The position numbers and the translations under genes were made by a program. The notes beneath the pieces were generated by a model. That model saw only the letters and a program-made list of their open reading frames with translations, had not been told where the DNA came from and did no database searches. Positions 1-8,168 of a stretch of DNA of 64,000 bases are shown here, piece after piece. The first letter of the stretch is position 1. Each line of letters begins with the position of its first letter. The stretch comes from Candidatus Poseidoniaceae archaeon (GTDB lineage Archaea > Thermoplasmatota > Poseidoniia > Poseidoniales > Poseidoniaceae), in NCBI GenBank assembly GCA_938075675.1, contig CALJHE010000014.1, positions 62,001-126,000 of the forward strand, read 5' to 3'.

Positions 1-69
1 GCCAGTGAACTGCTTGATTCAAAGTGGCTCGCCCGGATTGAGGCGGAAGTAGGAAGGCTCAACCGTTAA
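1..69 (+). CDS. 3' end of a protein cut by the window edge
   Basis: Frame 1 is open from the first base and gives 22 codons ending in ...EAEVGRLNR before a TAA. The fragment is charged and helical-looking, and its stop overlaps the stop of the convergent DUF835 gene by 4 bases, as is common in this compact genome. Too little is present to name a family. Confidence 0.5.
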   Translation, partial: ASELLDSKWLARIEAEVGRLNR

Positions 70-986
70 TCTGCAAAGTAGATTTTTGCAAGTTCTTCAA
101 GCCCGGTCAATTGTCGAATCCTGAACCTCGCCGATGTTTCTTCGCTTGCAGTAAGCATTCCACTGTTTGCTGTAATGTAACGGTCAAGTTCGACTGCTTG
201 ACGTACTTTTTCTTCCACTCTAGCATACAACGCGTACGATTGTTCAATGTCCGTAGCATTGAGTGCAGGCTCAACTTCCGATACATCAAGACCCATTCTC
301 CTCCATTGAAGTATGCGCTTACGAAGCAGTGAATTGGTAAATCCATTGTAAGGAAGCCGTGTCAACTGTACCAGTTGGGGTGAACCATCGTCAAGAAGAG
401 TCACTGGTATCGAACCTATAACTTCGTTTTTCATTTCATGGGAGTCATGCTGTTCAATAATTTCAGTAGATGCCTCAGATGGTGAGCTGAGTTCAATGCT
501 CGGTGCTTCACGACGAAGTCTGGCAAGCCATTGCGGGTTAAAGGCAAGTGTGCGGATGGGTATGAGAATAGTCCATTGTTTCCTGTGAACAGACTCCCTG
601 AGCACCCGGATGAAACCCAGAGTATTGTCTTCTCCATTTTGCGTAACAAGCCACTCGAGTCCTTCGAGAACCACGACTCCGTTATGGTTGGAGAGGTGCG
701 CTAAGATCATCCTTGAGATTTCATCGAGGTCGGGCCGTATCGCTCCATCTGTAATTCGTTCAGTCAACCAATACGCCTCAACGCTGTTAATGTCCAGATG
801 CTCGAGCAATCGCCGGTGAGGTAGCCGAGAAAACAACAGCACATGGCCATCCTTGGACTGACTTTTACGGTCAACCCAAGCCAGAGTTTCCTCGTCGGTC
901 ACAAATTCACACGTGTATATTTTTCCGATTTCCAATTCTTCACCCCCGCCGGATTTGACCGCTCGTATTACGAGTTCATCATTCAA
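66..986 (-). CDS. DUF835 domain protein
   Basis: This 306-residue soluble protein has no signal peptide or membrane segment. Residues about 46-160 follow the archaeal DUF835 pattern: a short strand ending in an SR-type turn (LLFSRLPH), a WLTE strand, then a buried VVLEGLEWL strand at 105-113 and a strand ending near FNP. DUF835 is often attached to signalling modules, but no kinase or receiver domain is visible. The C-terminal third is helical and charged. The start is a TTG at 986; no ATG or GTG gives a full-length domain, and a TATA-like element lies about 20 bases upstream, so the mRNA is probably leaderless. Family call fairly secure; function unknown. Confidence 0.7.
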   Translation of the reverse strand: MNDELVIRAVKSGGGEELEIGKIYTCEFVTDEETLAWVDRKSQSKDGHVLLFSRLPHRRLLEHLDINSVEAYWLTERITDGAIRPDLDEISRMILAHLSNHNGVVVLEGLEWLVTQNGEDNTLGFIRVLRESVHRKQWTILIPIRTLAFNPQWLARLRREAPSIELSSPSEASTEIIEQHDSHEMKNEVIGSIPVTLLDDGSPQLVQLTRLPYNGFTNSLLRKRILQWRRMGLDVSEVEPALNATDIEQSYALYARVEEKVRQAVELDRYITANSGMLTASEETSARFRIRQLTGLEELAKIYFAD

Positions 987-999
987 AGTCTATGAATCA

Positions 1000-1009
1000 T
1001 TATATCCGG
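1000..1009. promoter_or_regulatory. Shared TATA-like element between divergent genes
   Basis: The AT-rich TTATATCC core lies about 28 bases before the GTG at 1032 on the plus strand and about 20 bases before the TTG at 986 on the minus strand. Archaeal TATA boxes sit about 25 bases before transcription starts, so one element could serve both genes with leaderless messages. Position and composition only. Confidence 0.45.
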
Positions 1010-1031
1010 CGATGCACTCGGGAGAACAGGT

Positions 1032-2915
1032 GTGGAAATGTCCGACGAGACGAAAGATGAAGTCGCTATGGCTGAATGTGGAGCATGCAGGGCAATTGTC
1101 CCTCTAAATTCCGAGAACTGTCCTGAATGTAACATTTCTTTTTCAGGTGTGTCGGACGAAGCACTCGGTGAGTGTGGTGCCTGCCATGGATTGGTCGCCC
1201 TTGACTCAACTAAATGCAGCCACTGCGGGACAATTTTTGTTGCTGACGATGTTGTTGAAGTTTTACGTAAGTGGCTTGAAACAACCGGTATTACCATCCC
1301 AACACTCTTCAAAAAGTTCGACACAAATAACGATAACCTCATCGATTCCTCTGAATTGAAGACGGGTCTTCTGAGCTTGAACTTGGCAGACTTACCACCG
1401 TCACAAGTTGAACGACTGGTGAAAACCATCGACGAAGACGGTGATGGACAAATCGACCTCTCTGAACTCCATGAAACCATTACTGGTGAAAAATTAGAAC
1501 CTGAGGACACTGCTGCCGAGGAAACAGTTTCTACGGACGATGAAACGGTTTCAGATGAAGACGATGATGTGGTTGCTGAAGGGGCAGACTTGGAGAATGA
1601 CTCCTCTGAAGAGGAGGAGATAGATTCTGTAGAGGTAGACACTTCAGAGAATGAAGATGCGTCTGATGATGACCTTGAATTGGATGATGCTGAGGAAGTG
1701 GATGAACCTGAAAGTGAAGACGATTCTTTAGAGGATTCAACGGAAGTCGAAGATTATGAAGAAGACGAACTTGACGAAGATTATGTTGAGGAAATGGAGG
1801 ATGCCCTCGATGACATTGCCGACGAAATCCCATCACATCAATCGATTTTACAATTGATTTCTGATGCAATGGACGAGACAGGAGACTCTCCAAACAAATT
1901 TTTCAACGCCCTCGACAAGGATGGCAATGGTCATATTTCGGCAGCTGAATTTAGAAGTTCAATCTCTGATCTTATCGGCTCGGAAGTTTCATACAAAGAC
2001 ATTGAAACCTTCCTTGTTGATGTTGACGAAGATAATGACGGCTCCATCGACATCATTGAATTTGTCGAGGCTTTGGAATCACTCGATGACCTTGATGAAG
2101 CAATAGATGACGAAGCGCGCTTATCGGATAAGGTGGACAAACCATTCCCGACAGATCTTCAAAAGAAAATGATGGGTAAAAAATGGAATGATGTTGTTTG
2201 GCCTCTTATCCACATGGCATTTGGCCTGTTCATCGCAGCATGGCTTATCAACGGGATGGGCGGCATCGGTCCTCTCGGCGTAAGCGGCGAAGGTGGGCCA
2301 ATTGCTTTGGAAACGGACTATAAGATCGGATTCGAAGACTGGAATGAAGGCGACATATACCCCTGTGACCCCGATGTCCAGGTTGGTGAGTGCCGTAATT
2401 CCCTTACGCCATTCTCTGGTGAATCATCTTCTATGCCTGCCGGATTTTACATGGATGGAATCATCCTGATGGTTCTCGGCCTTGCCGGCCTTATTGGTTC
2501 TCTCGCCATGCATTTTGTTGTAGTCCCTGGATGGAGAGCACGTGCAAAAGCAATGAAAGAGGTCTCTGATGACACCGAAGATGCTCGTTCCGAAGATGCT
2601 GAAGAGGACGAGGCTGAAACAGATTCAGATGGGGATGAAGTAGAATCCGATGAGGACGAGGAATCAGAAGATGACGAAATGGAATACGAAGAAGATTCAG
2701 AATCCGATGATTCCGAAGAAGAATATGATGACGAAGTCGAGGAAGATGAAGACGACGAAATCGACATCGGTTCACATATCGGTCTTGCGTTTGAAGACGA
2801 AGATGTGTTCGGGACAATTATCGAATTCGATGATGAAGAGGAAACTGTGACCATCGAAGAAGACGATACTGGAGACATTGTCACTGGTTACCAAAAAGAC
2901 ATTTTCTTGGAGTGA
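1032..2915 (+). CDS. Acidic membrane protein with two zinc ribbons and four EF-hands
   Basis: The 627-residue protein begins with two CxxC...CxxC ribbons (Cys16/19/30/33 and Cys48/51/62/65). EF-hand loops follow at about 97-108 and 134-145, and a second pair at about 295-306 and 331-342 after a long Asp/Glu-rich linker. Two hydrophobic segments (about 388-412 and 475-500) flank a short loop with two Cys. After another very acidic stretch comes a compact C-terminal segment (about 578-627, from GSHIG) with strand-turn-strand character. The zinc ribbons and EF-hands should lie on the same side of the membrane. No enzymatic motif is visible. A calcium-responsive membrane scaffold is an inference. 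The GTG start fits a leaderless message from the TATA element near 1004; the ATG at 1038 is an alternative. Confidence 0.7.
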   Translation: MEMSDETKDEVAMAECGACRAIVPLNSENCPECNISFSGVSDEALGECGACHGLVALDSTKCSHCGTIFVADDVVEVLRKWLETTGITIPTLFKKFDTNNDNLIDSSELKTGLLSLNLADLPPSQVERLVKTIDEDGDGQIDLSELHETITGEKLEPEDTAAEETVSTDDETVSDEDDDVVAEGADLENDSSEEEEIDSVEVDTSENEDASDDDLELDDAEEVDEPESEDDSLEDSTEVEDYEEDELDEDYVEEMEDALDDIADEIPSHQSILQLISDAMDETGDSPNKFFNALDKDGNGHISAAEFRSSISDLIGSEVSYKDIETFLVDVDEDNDGSIDIIEFVEALESLDDLDEAIDDEARLSDKVDKPFPTDLQKKMMGKKWNDVVWPLIHMAFGLFIAAWLINGMGGIGPLGVSGEGGPIALETDYKIGFEDWNEGDIYPCDPDVQVGECRNSLTPFSGESSSMPAGFYMDGIILMVLGLAGLIGSLAMHFVVVPGWRARAKAMKEVSDDTEDARSEDAEEDEAETDSDGDEVESDEDEESEDDEMEYEEDSESDDSEEEYDDEVEEDEDDEIDIGSHIGLAFEDEDVFGTIIEFDDEEETVTIEEDDTGDIVTGYQKDIFLE

Positions 2916-2919
2916 AAGA

Positions 2920-3282
2920 ATGACTGCAGAAGACTCTCTGCGCGTATTCCAAGGCAAATCATCATGCCCGGTTTGCGGGTGTATTGAGCCGAAAGGTTCT
3001 GTCCGATGTGCCGAATGTGGAACATTTCATTCAGGAATACATCTCGAAGAACGTGAAGCCCCACCACCGGGCGAATTACCCGAGCGTGAAGTCATTGACC
3101 CAATGGTCTACTCACTGTCAGACAAGCACGCTATTCCTGACGAACAATTTCAAGAGATAGAAGAAATATCTTCATGGCAAGGCGGTTCAACAGATTTCAC
3201 AATGGAAGATGATGAGAAACCACTTGCTCGAATTGATCCGGAAGATCTCGATTTACCAGAGCCTGAAGTGCTCAGTGAATGA
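2920..3282 (+). CDS. Small zinc-ribbon protein
   Basis: A 120-residue protein starts 4 bases after the stop of the EF-hand protein and is probably co-transcribed with it. It has one N-terminal ribbon, CPVC...CAEC followed by GTFH (residues about 16-36), then an acidic, proline-containing tail with no predicted fold. The ATG at 2920 is preferred to an in-frame ATG at 2878, which lies inside the upstream gene. The ribbon resembles those of the neighbour, suggesting the two proteins act together. Function unknown. Confidence 0.65.
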   Translation: MTAEDSLRVFQGKSSCPVCGCIEPKGSVRCAECGTFHSGIHLEEREAPPPGELPEREVIDPMVYSLSDKHAIPDEQFQEIEEISSWQGGSTDFTMEDDEKPLARIDPEDLDLPEPEVLSE

Positions 3283-3329
3283 TTTTCTACTAATTACCTC
3301 CCTAATGAGCAAAATAATAATCGCCATTC

Positions 3330-3343
3330 AAAAAAGAGAAAAA
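3330..3343 (-). terminator. Oligo-T terminator after tRNA-Val
   Basis: On the minus strand, about 30 bases past the tRNA 3' end, two T-runs (T5 and T6) are separated by three bases. Archaeal RNA polymerase terminates at such oligo-T tracts without needing a hairpin. Confidence 0.5.
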
Positions 3344-3372
3344 CAATATTCATTGCACGGGCAAAGTTCGAA

Positions 3373-3448
3373 TGGTGGGCTCGGAGAGAATTGAACTCTC
3401 GATCTTCGCCATGTCAAGGCGACGTCATAACCCCTAGACCACGAGCCC
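3373..3448 (-). tRNA. tRNA-Val (GAC)
   Basis: Read on the minus strand it folds as a full cloverleaf: a 7-bp acceptor stem (GGGCTCG/CGAGCCC), a D arm with GTC/GAC stem, a 5-bp anticodon stem TCGCC/GGCGA around the loop TTGACAT, and a 5-bp T stem GAGAG/CTCTC with loop TTCAATT. The anticodon is GAC (valine). The discriminator A and the terminal CCA are encoded (3373-3376). No intron interrupts the anticodon loop. Confidence 0.95.
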
Positions 3449-3474
3449 TAGGTAACCTGCCCACTGAACCGGTG

Positions 3475-3481
3475 TATTAAA
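3475..3481 (-). promoter_or_regulatory. TATA box of tRNA-Val
   Basis: The minus-strand heptamer TTTAATA lies about 30 bases upstream of the mature tRNA 5' end, which would place transcription start a few bases before the tRNA. No other promoter-like sequence is close by. Confidence 0.5.
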
Positions 3482-3505
3482 CCACATCGGTAGGCAATGT
3501 AGACA

Positions 3506-3658
3506 TTAACTGACGATCTTGGATATTTTACCTGTACAACCGTTCTGGGAGCAACTTCCCGCCATACGCGTTCTACCGTTCTTCATTTTAATGAGCTGAC
3601 CGTCTTTGATAGGCCCATATGTTTTGCACTTCAGACAGAATCCTTCCACTACCGTCAT
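3506..3658 (-). CDS. Tiny zinc-finger protein, DUF5679-like
   Basis: This 50-codon gene translates to a small basic protein with C8-x2-C11 and C36-x4-C41 around a central KMKNGRTR segment. The arrangement (VEGFCLKCK..., then KNGR, then a second Cys pair) is that of the archaeal DUF5679 family of very small zinc-binding proteins. The second pair is spaced x4 (CSQNGC) rather than the usual x2. It ends in KISKIVS before a TAA. Role unknown; a nucleic-acid contact is plausible from its size and charge. Confidence 0.75.
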   Translation of the reverse strand: MTVVEGFCLKCKTYGPIKDGQLIKMKNGRTRMAGSCSQNGCTGKISKIVS

Positions 3659-3924
3659 GTCAATCGTTCTAAGGGCATGGCCCTTTGCCTTAGAATCTTC
3701 GATGGCAGGAGGGTGTAAATCAACATATGAAAAATTGTAAGAAATCTACCAAAACCCCCCTACTTGGGGTGGAAATCTTAGAAAATGTGCCTCTTCGCAA
3801 ATCACATCTTTTCCAAACGCCTCACTGCGCTGCATTGTAGGATATTCTGATTGACTGGAGCATGCCCAATCTCATGATTTGTCGTATAACATACATTATG
3901 CGACGCAACGGGGCACTCTGAAAT
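3659..3924. other. Gene-free stretch with a hairpin
   Basis: No coding frame or RNA gene was recognised. The main structure is an imperfect inverted repeat at 3667-3695, TTCTAAGGGCA against TGCCTTAGAA, about 10 base pairs with one bulged base and an 8-base loop. It lies just 5' of the small zinc-finger gene on that gene's strand. A C-run/G-run pair (CCCCCC...GGGG) sits near 3756-3771. The hairpin could be a 5' leader structure of the small gene; no known RNA family was matched. Confidence 0.4.
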
Positions 3925-4266
3925 TCATGAATTCGATGAATCCGGGATCTTAAGGGAGTCGAGTGGAATTTCGAACATGCCAACGAGCGGCGGACCGCCA
4001 AATACAGATTCGAGCCCACCGTCTTTCGTATCAAGAATTTCAGAAATAGCTTGTGAGATTTTCTTCCATGATTTCTTATCAGCGAAAACCGACTGGACAA
4101 TAAACAATCCTTGACCATCGATGGATTGACCAATCCATGCTGCGATACAACCCTCTTGTCGACGTTTGAATTCTTGACGAGCTTCGAGCATTCGCTTGAA
4201 TCTCGCACCTTTGCCTTCGGCTCCAGTACAGACCACAGTTTCAACCAGCACATTAATGAAATCCAT
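3925..4266 (-). CDS. ABM-like dimeric alpha/beta-barrel protein
   Basis: A 113-residue protein whose layout (N-terminal strand FINVLVETVV, helix, strand AAWIGQS, strand GLFIVQSVFADKKSW, amphipathic helix, last strand LVGMFEI) resembles antibiotic-biosynthesis-monooxygenase-like (ABM) ferredoxin-fold proteins. This is judged by eye and no catalytic residue can be assigned. The start at 4266 is chosen because the first strand follows at once and AAAGGGAT lies upstream; an in-frame ATG at 4293 adds nine residues. Transcribed in the same direction as hutI. Confidence 0.5.
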   Translation of the reverse strand: MDFINVLVETVVCTGAEGKGARFKRMLEARQEFKRRQEGCIAAWIGQSIDGQGLFIVQSVFADKKSWKKISQAISEILDTKDGGLESVFGGPPLVGMFEIPLDSLKIPDSSNS

Positions 4267-4326
4267 TTTTATCCCTTTTACTTTAGTAATCATTTAATTG
4301 TTAATTGGAAAGAAAGTATTGGCAAA

Positions 4327-5601
4327 TCAGTGATGGATGAATTCGCCGTTCAAACATGTTGAGACAATTGGAGACTCGGAAGGTTGGAGGCACCATGCTT
4401 CCCAATACTCGCTGTTGAGGACATTGAAATTGGCAGCAGCCCCTTCCTCGATTCGTCCATGCACCACCCCCGTCGGATGAGGTGTTGTCTCAGAGGGGTT
4501 ACGTGTGGCGGCGATGAGTGTGTTGAGTGGATGTACGCCGCAACGTTGAACCAACAGTGAACCGAGGAATGTCATGCTGTTGGTTTTGCAATTTGGATTG
4601 AAGTCTGTTGCGATACTCCAGGGTATTTCATCATCGAGAGTTTGTTGGAAACTCGGCCATTGAGCACCCATTGCATATGGAGTTCCTGGTAAATAGCCAG
4701 TCATAACTCCCGCATCTTTCATTCGATGCCTTGCATTGATGTTCGTGTAGTGCGCATGGTCTGCTGAATCTACGCGCAATTCAGCCGCTAAGTCCCCGCC
4801 TCCACCGTCTTTGAATTCGTCAATATGCATTCTTAGTTGCATGCCACCATTACGGGATGCTTTCAAAATCTCTTCTGATTGTTCAACATCAAACCAACCT
4901 GGTTCACAGAATACATCTGCCGAACGTGCCAGGCCTTGTTCGAGTACACGAGGTAATTGTTCTGAGAGTATTTGCTCAACATATTCCTTTGCATTCATAT
5001 TTGCAGGTATGTCGTGTGCCCCGAGCCATGTTAAGTCAAGGGTAGGCAAATGTTTCATTTTGCCTAATTTCGAACCAATTTGCAATAATCTCAACTCTGA
5101 TTCAGTCGTCAAACCATATCCACTTTTAGCCTCCATATGCGTAGTCCCACTGCGCAATGTGTTACGCATCCTTTCGTAACCAAGTTTGAGTAAATGTTCG
5201 TCCGTAGCAATTGATGTTGATCGAACAGTGTCTTGAATGCCTCCACCGAGTTGTGCAATTTCGCGATATGATTTACCTTCATGCCTCCATGATAATTCCC
5301 GTGAACGGTCACCCGACCAGAGTAAATGAGTATGTCCATCAACGAATCCTGGAATGACCGCCATGCCGTTCAATGAAACTACGCGGTAATCTGAAATTTC
5401 AGTCTCGTGGTTTGTCGGCAACCCGTACTCCTCAGTGAGTTCTTCAGTTTGGGCAATTCTTTCGATTTTACCAGCGTTGACTACCAATCCACTACCTGCG
5501 GGATAAACAAATTCTTCCACTTTGTCAGAAATATCTCCTGCTACTGAACCTTTTCCCGACAGATGTGCCAATGGGCCAGCATCGACGAAAACGGTTCGCA
5601 T
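4327..5601 (-). CDS. hutI: Imidazolonepropionase
   Basis: HutI hydrolyses 4-imidazolone-5-propanoate to N-formimino-L-glutamate, the third step of histidine degradation. The amidohydrolase barrel signature is clear: metal ligands in GFVDGHTHLLWSGDR (His near 90 and 92), the EAKSGYGL motif, HIDEF, DHAHY and a late ATDFNPN containing the metal-binding Asp. Length (424 residues) is normal for the family. The ATG at 5601 matches the usual N-terminus; an extension to 5634 is possible. It is transcribed away from kae1. No other hut gene is in the window, so the rest of the pathway is either elsewhere or absent. Confidence 0.93.
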   Translation of the reverse strand: MRTVFVDAGPLAHLSGKGSVAGDISDKVEEFVYPAGSGLVVNAGKIERIAQTEELTEEYGLPTNHETEISDYRVVSLNGMAVIPGFVDGHTHLLWSGDRSRELSWRHEGKSYREIAQLGGGIQDTVRSTSIATDEHLLKLGYERMRNTLRSGTTHMEAKSGYGLTTESELRLLQIGSKLGKMKHLPTLDLTWLGAHDIPANMNAKEYVEQILSEQLPRVLEQGLARSADVFCEPGWFDVEQSEEILKASRNGGMQLRMHIDEFKDGGGGDLAAELRVDSADHAHYTNINARHRMKDAGVMTGYLPGTPYAMGAQWPSFQQTLDDEIPWSIATDFNPNCKTNSMTFLGSLLVQRCGVHPLNTLIAATRNPSETTPHPTGVVHGRIEEGAAANFNVLNSEYWEAWCLQPSESPIVSTCLNGEFIHH

Positions 5602-5659
5602 GTTACAGTCGAAGTGGTGAGGGTTGAAGAACAATGGCTCTGTGCGTTAAACGGTTGCG

Positions 5660-6673
5660 ATGAACGGTTGGACGCTTGGAATTGAATCTACAGCACATAC
5701 GCTGTCGTTTGGATTGGTTGACTCGGAGGGCATCCCTCACCCAGCTGTCTCGGATACAGTTCGCCCCGACAAGGGTGGTATTCATCCTCGAGAAGCAGCA
5801 GATCATCACAAAGAAATTGCTCATTCACTTTTCCAAACACTACTAGCGAATTACAATTTATCACCATCTGAAATTCATGCTGTGGCTTATTCCCAAGGAC
5901 CGGGACTTGGGCCATGCTTGCGTGTAGGAGCCGCTATTGCAAGGGGCATTTCCAGTCGGTTGGATGTCCCGCTTGTCGGTGTCAATCATTGCGTAGCACA
6001 CATCGAAATTGGAAGGCAGCAATGCGGTTGTAGCGACCCGGTTTTGCTGTATGTTTCCGGGGGTAACACGCAAGTCATTGCACATCTCGATGGCCGTTAT
6101 CGAGTCCTTGGCGAAACGCTTGATATCGGCATCGGAAACATGCTCGACAAGTTTGCTAGGGCACAAGGAATACCTTTTCCAGGTGGGCCCGTAATTGAAA
6201 AACTTGCCAAGGAATGGTTGGCGAATAATCCTGAACCACGCTTGACAGATCTTGAACTTCCATTTGCAGTACGCGGAATGGACCTTGCCTTCTCCGGGGT
6301 GATGACCGCAGCTCAACGTCTCTTGGACAACGGTGCGGAACTCGGAGCAGTATGTTGGTCTCTACAAGAGCATGCTTTTGCAGCATGCGTAGAAGTTGCT
6401 GAACGAGCCCTGTCGCATACTGGTAAGACCGAACTGCTTCTTGGCGGTGGTGTTGCATGCAACACACGCTTGCGAGAAATGTGTAGCCTCATGGCAGGTG
6501 AACGTGAATCAACATCACATGCGCCTCCGAGAATGTATTGCATCGATAACGGCACAATGATTGGTTTGCTCGGCTATATTGAACTTCAAAATGGACGTGT
6601 CACTCCCTATGAGGAGAGTGCTGTTGATCAGTATCTGCGTACCGACCAAACTCAGGTTACTTGGGCTGTGTAG
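5660..6673 (+). CDS. kae1: Kae1, KEOPS complex tRNA threonylcarbamoyltransferase
   Basis: Kae1 transfers the threonylcarbamoyl group to A37 of ANN-decoding tRNAs (t6A) as part of KEOPS. The ASKHA fold is evident: N-terminal GIESTAHT, the metal-binding HCVAH at 110-114, the VSGGNTQ phosphate loop at 132-138, and DNGTMIG near the C-terminus. At 337 residues it is the stand-alone form. It is not fused to the Bud32 kinase as in several other Euryarchaeota, and no Bud32 gene lies beside it. It diverges from hutI with a 58-base intergenic gap. Confidence 0.95.
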   Translation: MNGWTLGIESTAHTLSFGLVDSEGIPHPAVSDTVRPDKGGIHPREAADHHKEIAHSLFQTLLANYNLSPSEIHAVAYSQGPGLGPCLRVGAAIARGISSRLDVPLVGVNHCVAHIEIGRQQCGCSDPVLLYVSGGNTQVIAHLDGRYRVLGETLDIGIGNMLDKFARAQGIPFPGGPVIEKLAKEWLANNPEPRLTDLELPFAVRGMDLAFSGVMTAAQRLLDNGAELGAVCWSLQEHAFAACVEVAERALSHTGKTELLLGGGVACNTRLREMCSLMAGERESTSHAPPRMYCIDNGTMIGLLGYIELQNGRVTPYEESAVDQYLRTDQTQVTWAV

Positions 6674-6692
6674 TGATTGCTTCGACGCTAAT

Positions 6693-6701
6693 TGTTTTTA
6701 A
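6693..6701 (+). promoter_or_regulatory. TATA-like box before the basic disordered protein
   Basis: The TGTTTTTAA tract is centred about 26 bases before the ATG at 6723, the spacing expected for a leaderless transcript. This suggests the gene is not only read through from kae1. Confidence 0.4.
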
Positions 6702-6722
6702 GGAGTCATCAACGACCATGTC

Positions 6723-7619
6723 ATGGGGGAATCACTCATTAGCGGCGAACGTAGGAAAAAAGATGAGCCATTCAACCCCTTTGCTCGCGATGCTAGCGCT
6801 CAAAGAAACAAGAGAATGAATGAGCGATCTCAGACCCAACGCCGCAATGCACCCGCTGCCCGACCTACTCCTCGCCCGCAACAAAATAAACAAAATGCTC
6901 ATGACGATTTAGCTAAGCGACGCGAGCAGGCACTCAAGCGATTAGGCACGCAAGAATCGCCGAAATCACCTGCTCCAACAGCCTCCCCGGCGGTCAAGGA
7001 AACTTCAGCCCCAACCATTACCAATTCTGTCGAGAAACATGCACCTGCGCCACAGAAAGTTTCGAAAGAAGATAGACTTGCTGAGTTGAGGAGAAAATCT
7101 CAAGCTTCTCGTGAAAATGCAAAGGCCCAGAGAGTTGTTACTTCTGATATCAAGCCAGAAACACAACTGGCTTCCGCTCCTACCACCGTTGAGTTTGTTT
7201 CTGCAGCGCCAGCCTCAACAACCGCTGAAGCAACAGTTCCGGCACAAACAAAAACCTCAACAGGCTCCCGTAACGACGTGTTCAAGACCATTCAAACCCC
7301 AGTGGCTAAGCCATCAAAGGACCGTCGTCGTCGACGCCGTGGCGATAAGAAAGGTGGCGGCCGACAAAAACAAGAAAAGAAGTTGAACCGCCAAAAGTAC
7401 CTCGAATACAAATATGCAGCCAAGGACATCTTGGACTCAGATCAAGTTTCTGAGGAGCATCGTTCGAATGTTCTAGGCCAAATATGGGCAAAGGGTGAAC
7501 GAATCGGAATTGCAGATTCCCTCTTGTTCATTGAATCCAAAGTGGAAGAAGAAATTCTCCCTCGCGAAGTCGCAGACAAACTAAGAGATTTAGTTTCCCG
7601 AATGACGACAAGAAGGTGA
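6723..7619 (+). CDS. Basic, mostly disordered protein of unknown function
   Basis: The 298-residue protein divides into three parts. Residues about 1-195 are low-complexity, rich in Ala, Pro, Thr, Gln and Lys with two charged helical patches. Residues about 196-222 form an extremely basic tract (RRRRRRGDKKGGG and more Lys/Arg). The last 75 residues look like a folded all-helical domain (LEYKYAAKDILDS through LRDLVSRMTTRR). The composition suits RNA or ribosome binding, but no family was recognised. It is followed after 4 bases by an FKBP chaperone gene, with which it is probably co-transcribed. Confidence 0.6.
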   Translation: MGESLISGERRKKDEPFNPFARDASAQRNKRMNERSQTQRRNAPAARPTPRPQQNKQNAHDDLAKRREQALKRLGTQESPKSPAPTASPAVKETSAPTITNSVEKHAPAPQKVSKEDRLAELRRKSQASRENAKAQRVVTSDIKPETQLASAPTTVEFVSAAPASTTAEATVPAQTKTSTGSRNDVFKTIQTPVAKPSKDRRRRRRGDKKGGGRQKQEKKLNRQKYLEYKYAAKDILDSDQVSEEHRSNVLGQIWAKGERIGIADSLLFIESKVEEEILPREVADKLRDLVSRMTTRR

Positions 7620-7623
7620 TATG

Positions 7624-8130
7624 ATGACTGACTTAACAGTAAGCGAAAACATGGTAGCAAGCGTACATTACAAAGGAACATTGCCTGATAGTGGCGATGT
7701 TTTTGACAGCAGTGAAGGGCGTGAACCCTTGACATTTCTCGTTGGACACAAGCAAATGATTCCGGGATTCGAGGAAGAGATTATGGGTGCTAAAGCTGGC
7801 GAATCTCGTGAATTCACCCTTAGTTCGGAACGCGCATACGGCGATCGTGACGACGAAGCAGTTCTCGAAATTCCAAGAGCACAATTTGAACAACTTGAAA
7901 ATGAAGCTTCGCTCGAAATCGGAATGCAATTGGTTGCACAGATGCCCCATGGCCCATCACCGTTCACAATTACTGCGTTAACAGATGAAACAGTAACTGC
8001 AGATTTCAATCACACGTTGGCTGGACAATCTCTAAAATTTTCGGTCGAGATTGTGGAATTGCGTGAGGCAACAGAAGAAGAAATTTCACACGGACACGTC
8101 CACGGACCCGGCGGCCACCACCACGATTGA
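7624..8130 (+). CDS. FKBP-type peptidyl-prolyl isomerase, SlyD-like
   Basis: A 168-residue folding helper. The N-terminal FKBP half contains VHYKGTLPDSGDVFDSS and FLVGHKQMIPGFEEEIMG; an insert-in-flap region (about 70-130) and the sequence AYGDRDD follow the SlyD layout. The C-terminus is His-rich (HGHVHGPGGHHHD), as in metal-binding SlyD proteins, suggesting nickel or zinc binding. Cytoplasmic, with no signal peptide. The ATG at 7624 sits 4 bases after GGTGA; an ATG directly upstream at 7621 is too close to it. Confidence 0.9.
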   Translation: MTDLTVSENMVASVHYKGTLPDSGDVFDSSEGREPLTFLVGHKQMIPGFEEEIMGAKAGESREFTLSSERAYGDRDDEAVLEIPRAQFEQLENEASLEIGMQLVAQMPHGPSPFTITALTDETVTADFNHTLAGQSLKFSVEIVELREATEEEISHGHVHGPGGHHHD

Positions 8131-8168
8131 GTGGGAGTGTTGATGAAGCCCCTCTTCATGGAGGGTAC

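Noticed and set aside
983-2884. Long Ser-rich antisense reading frames
   Set aside because: They are opposite the acidic (GAA/GAT-rich) linkers of the EF-hand protein and are explained by that codon bias.
3822-4253. A 143-codon frame beside the ABM-like gene
   Set aside because: It is a shifted-frame shadow of the barrel protein with no recognisable sequence.
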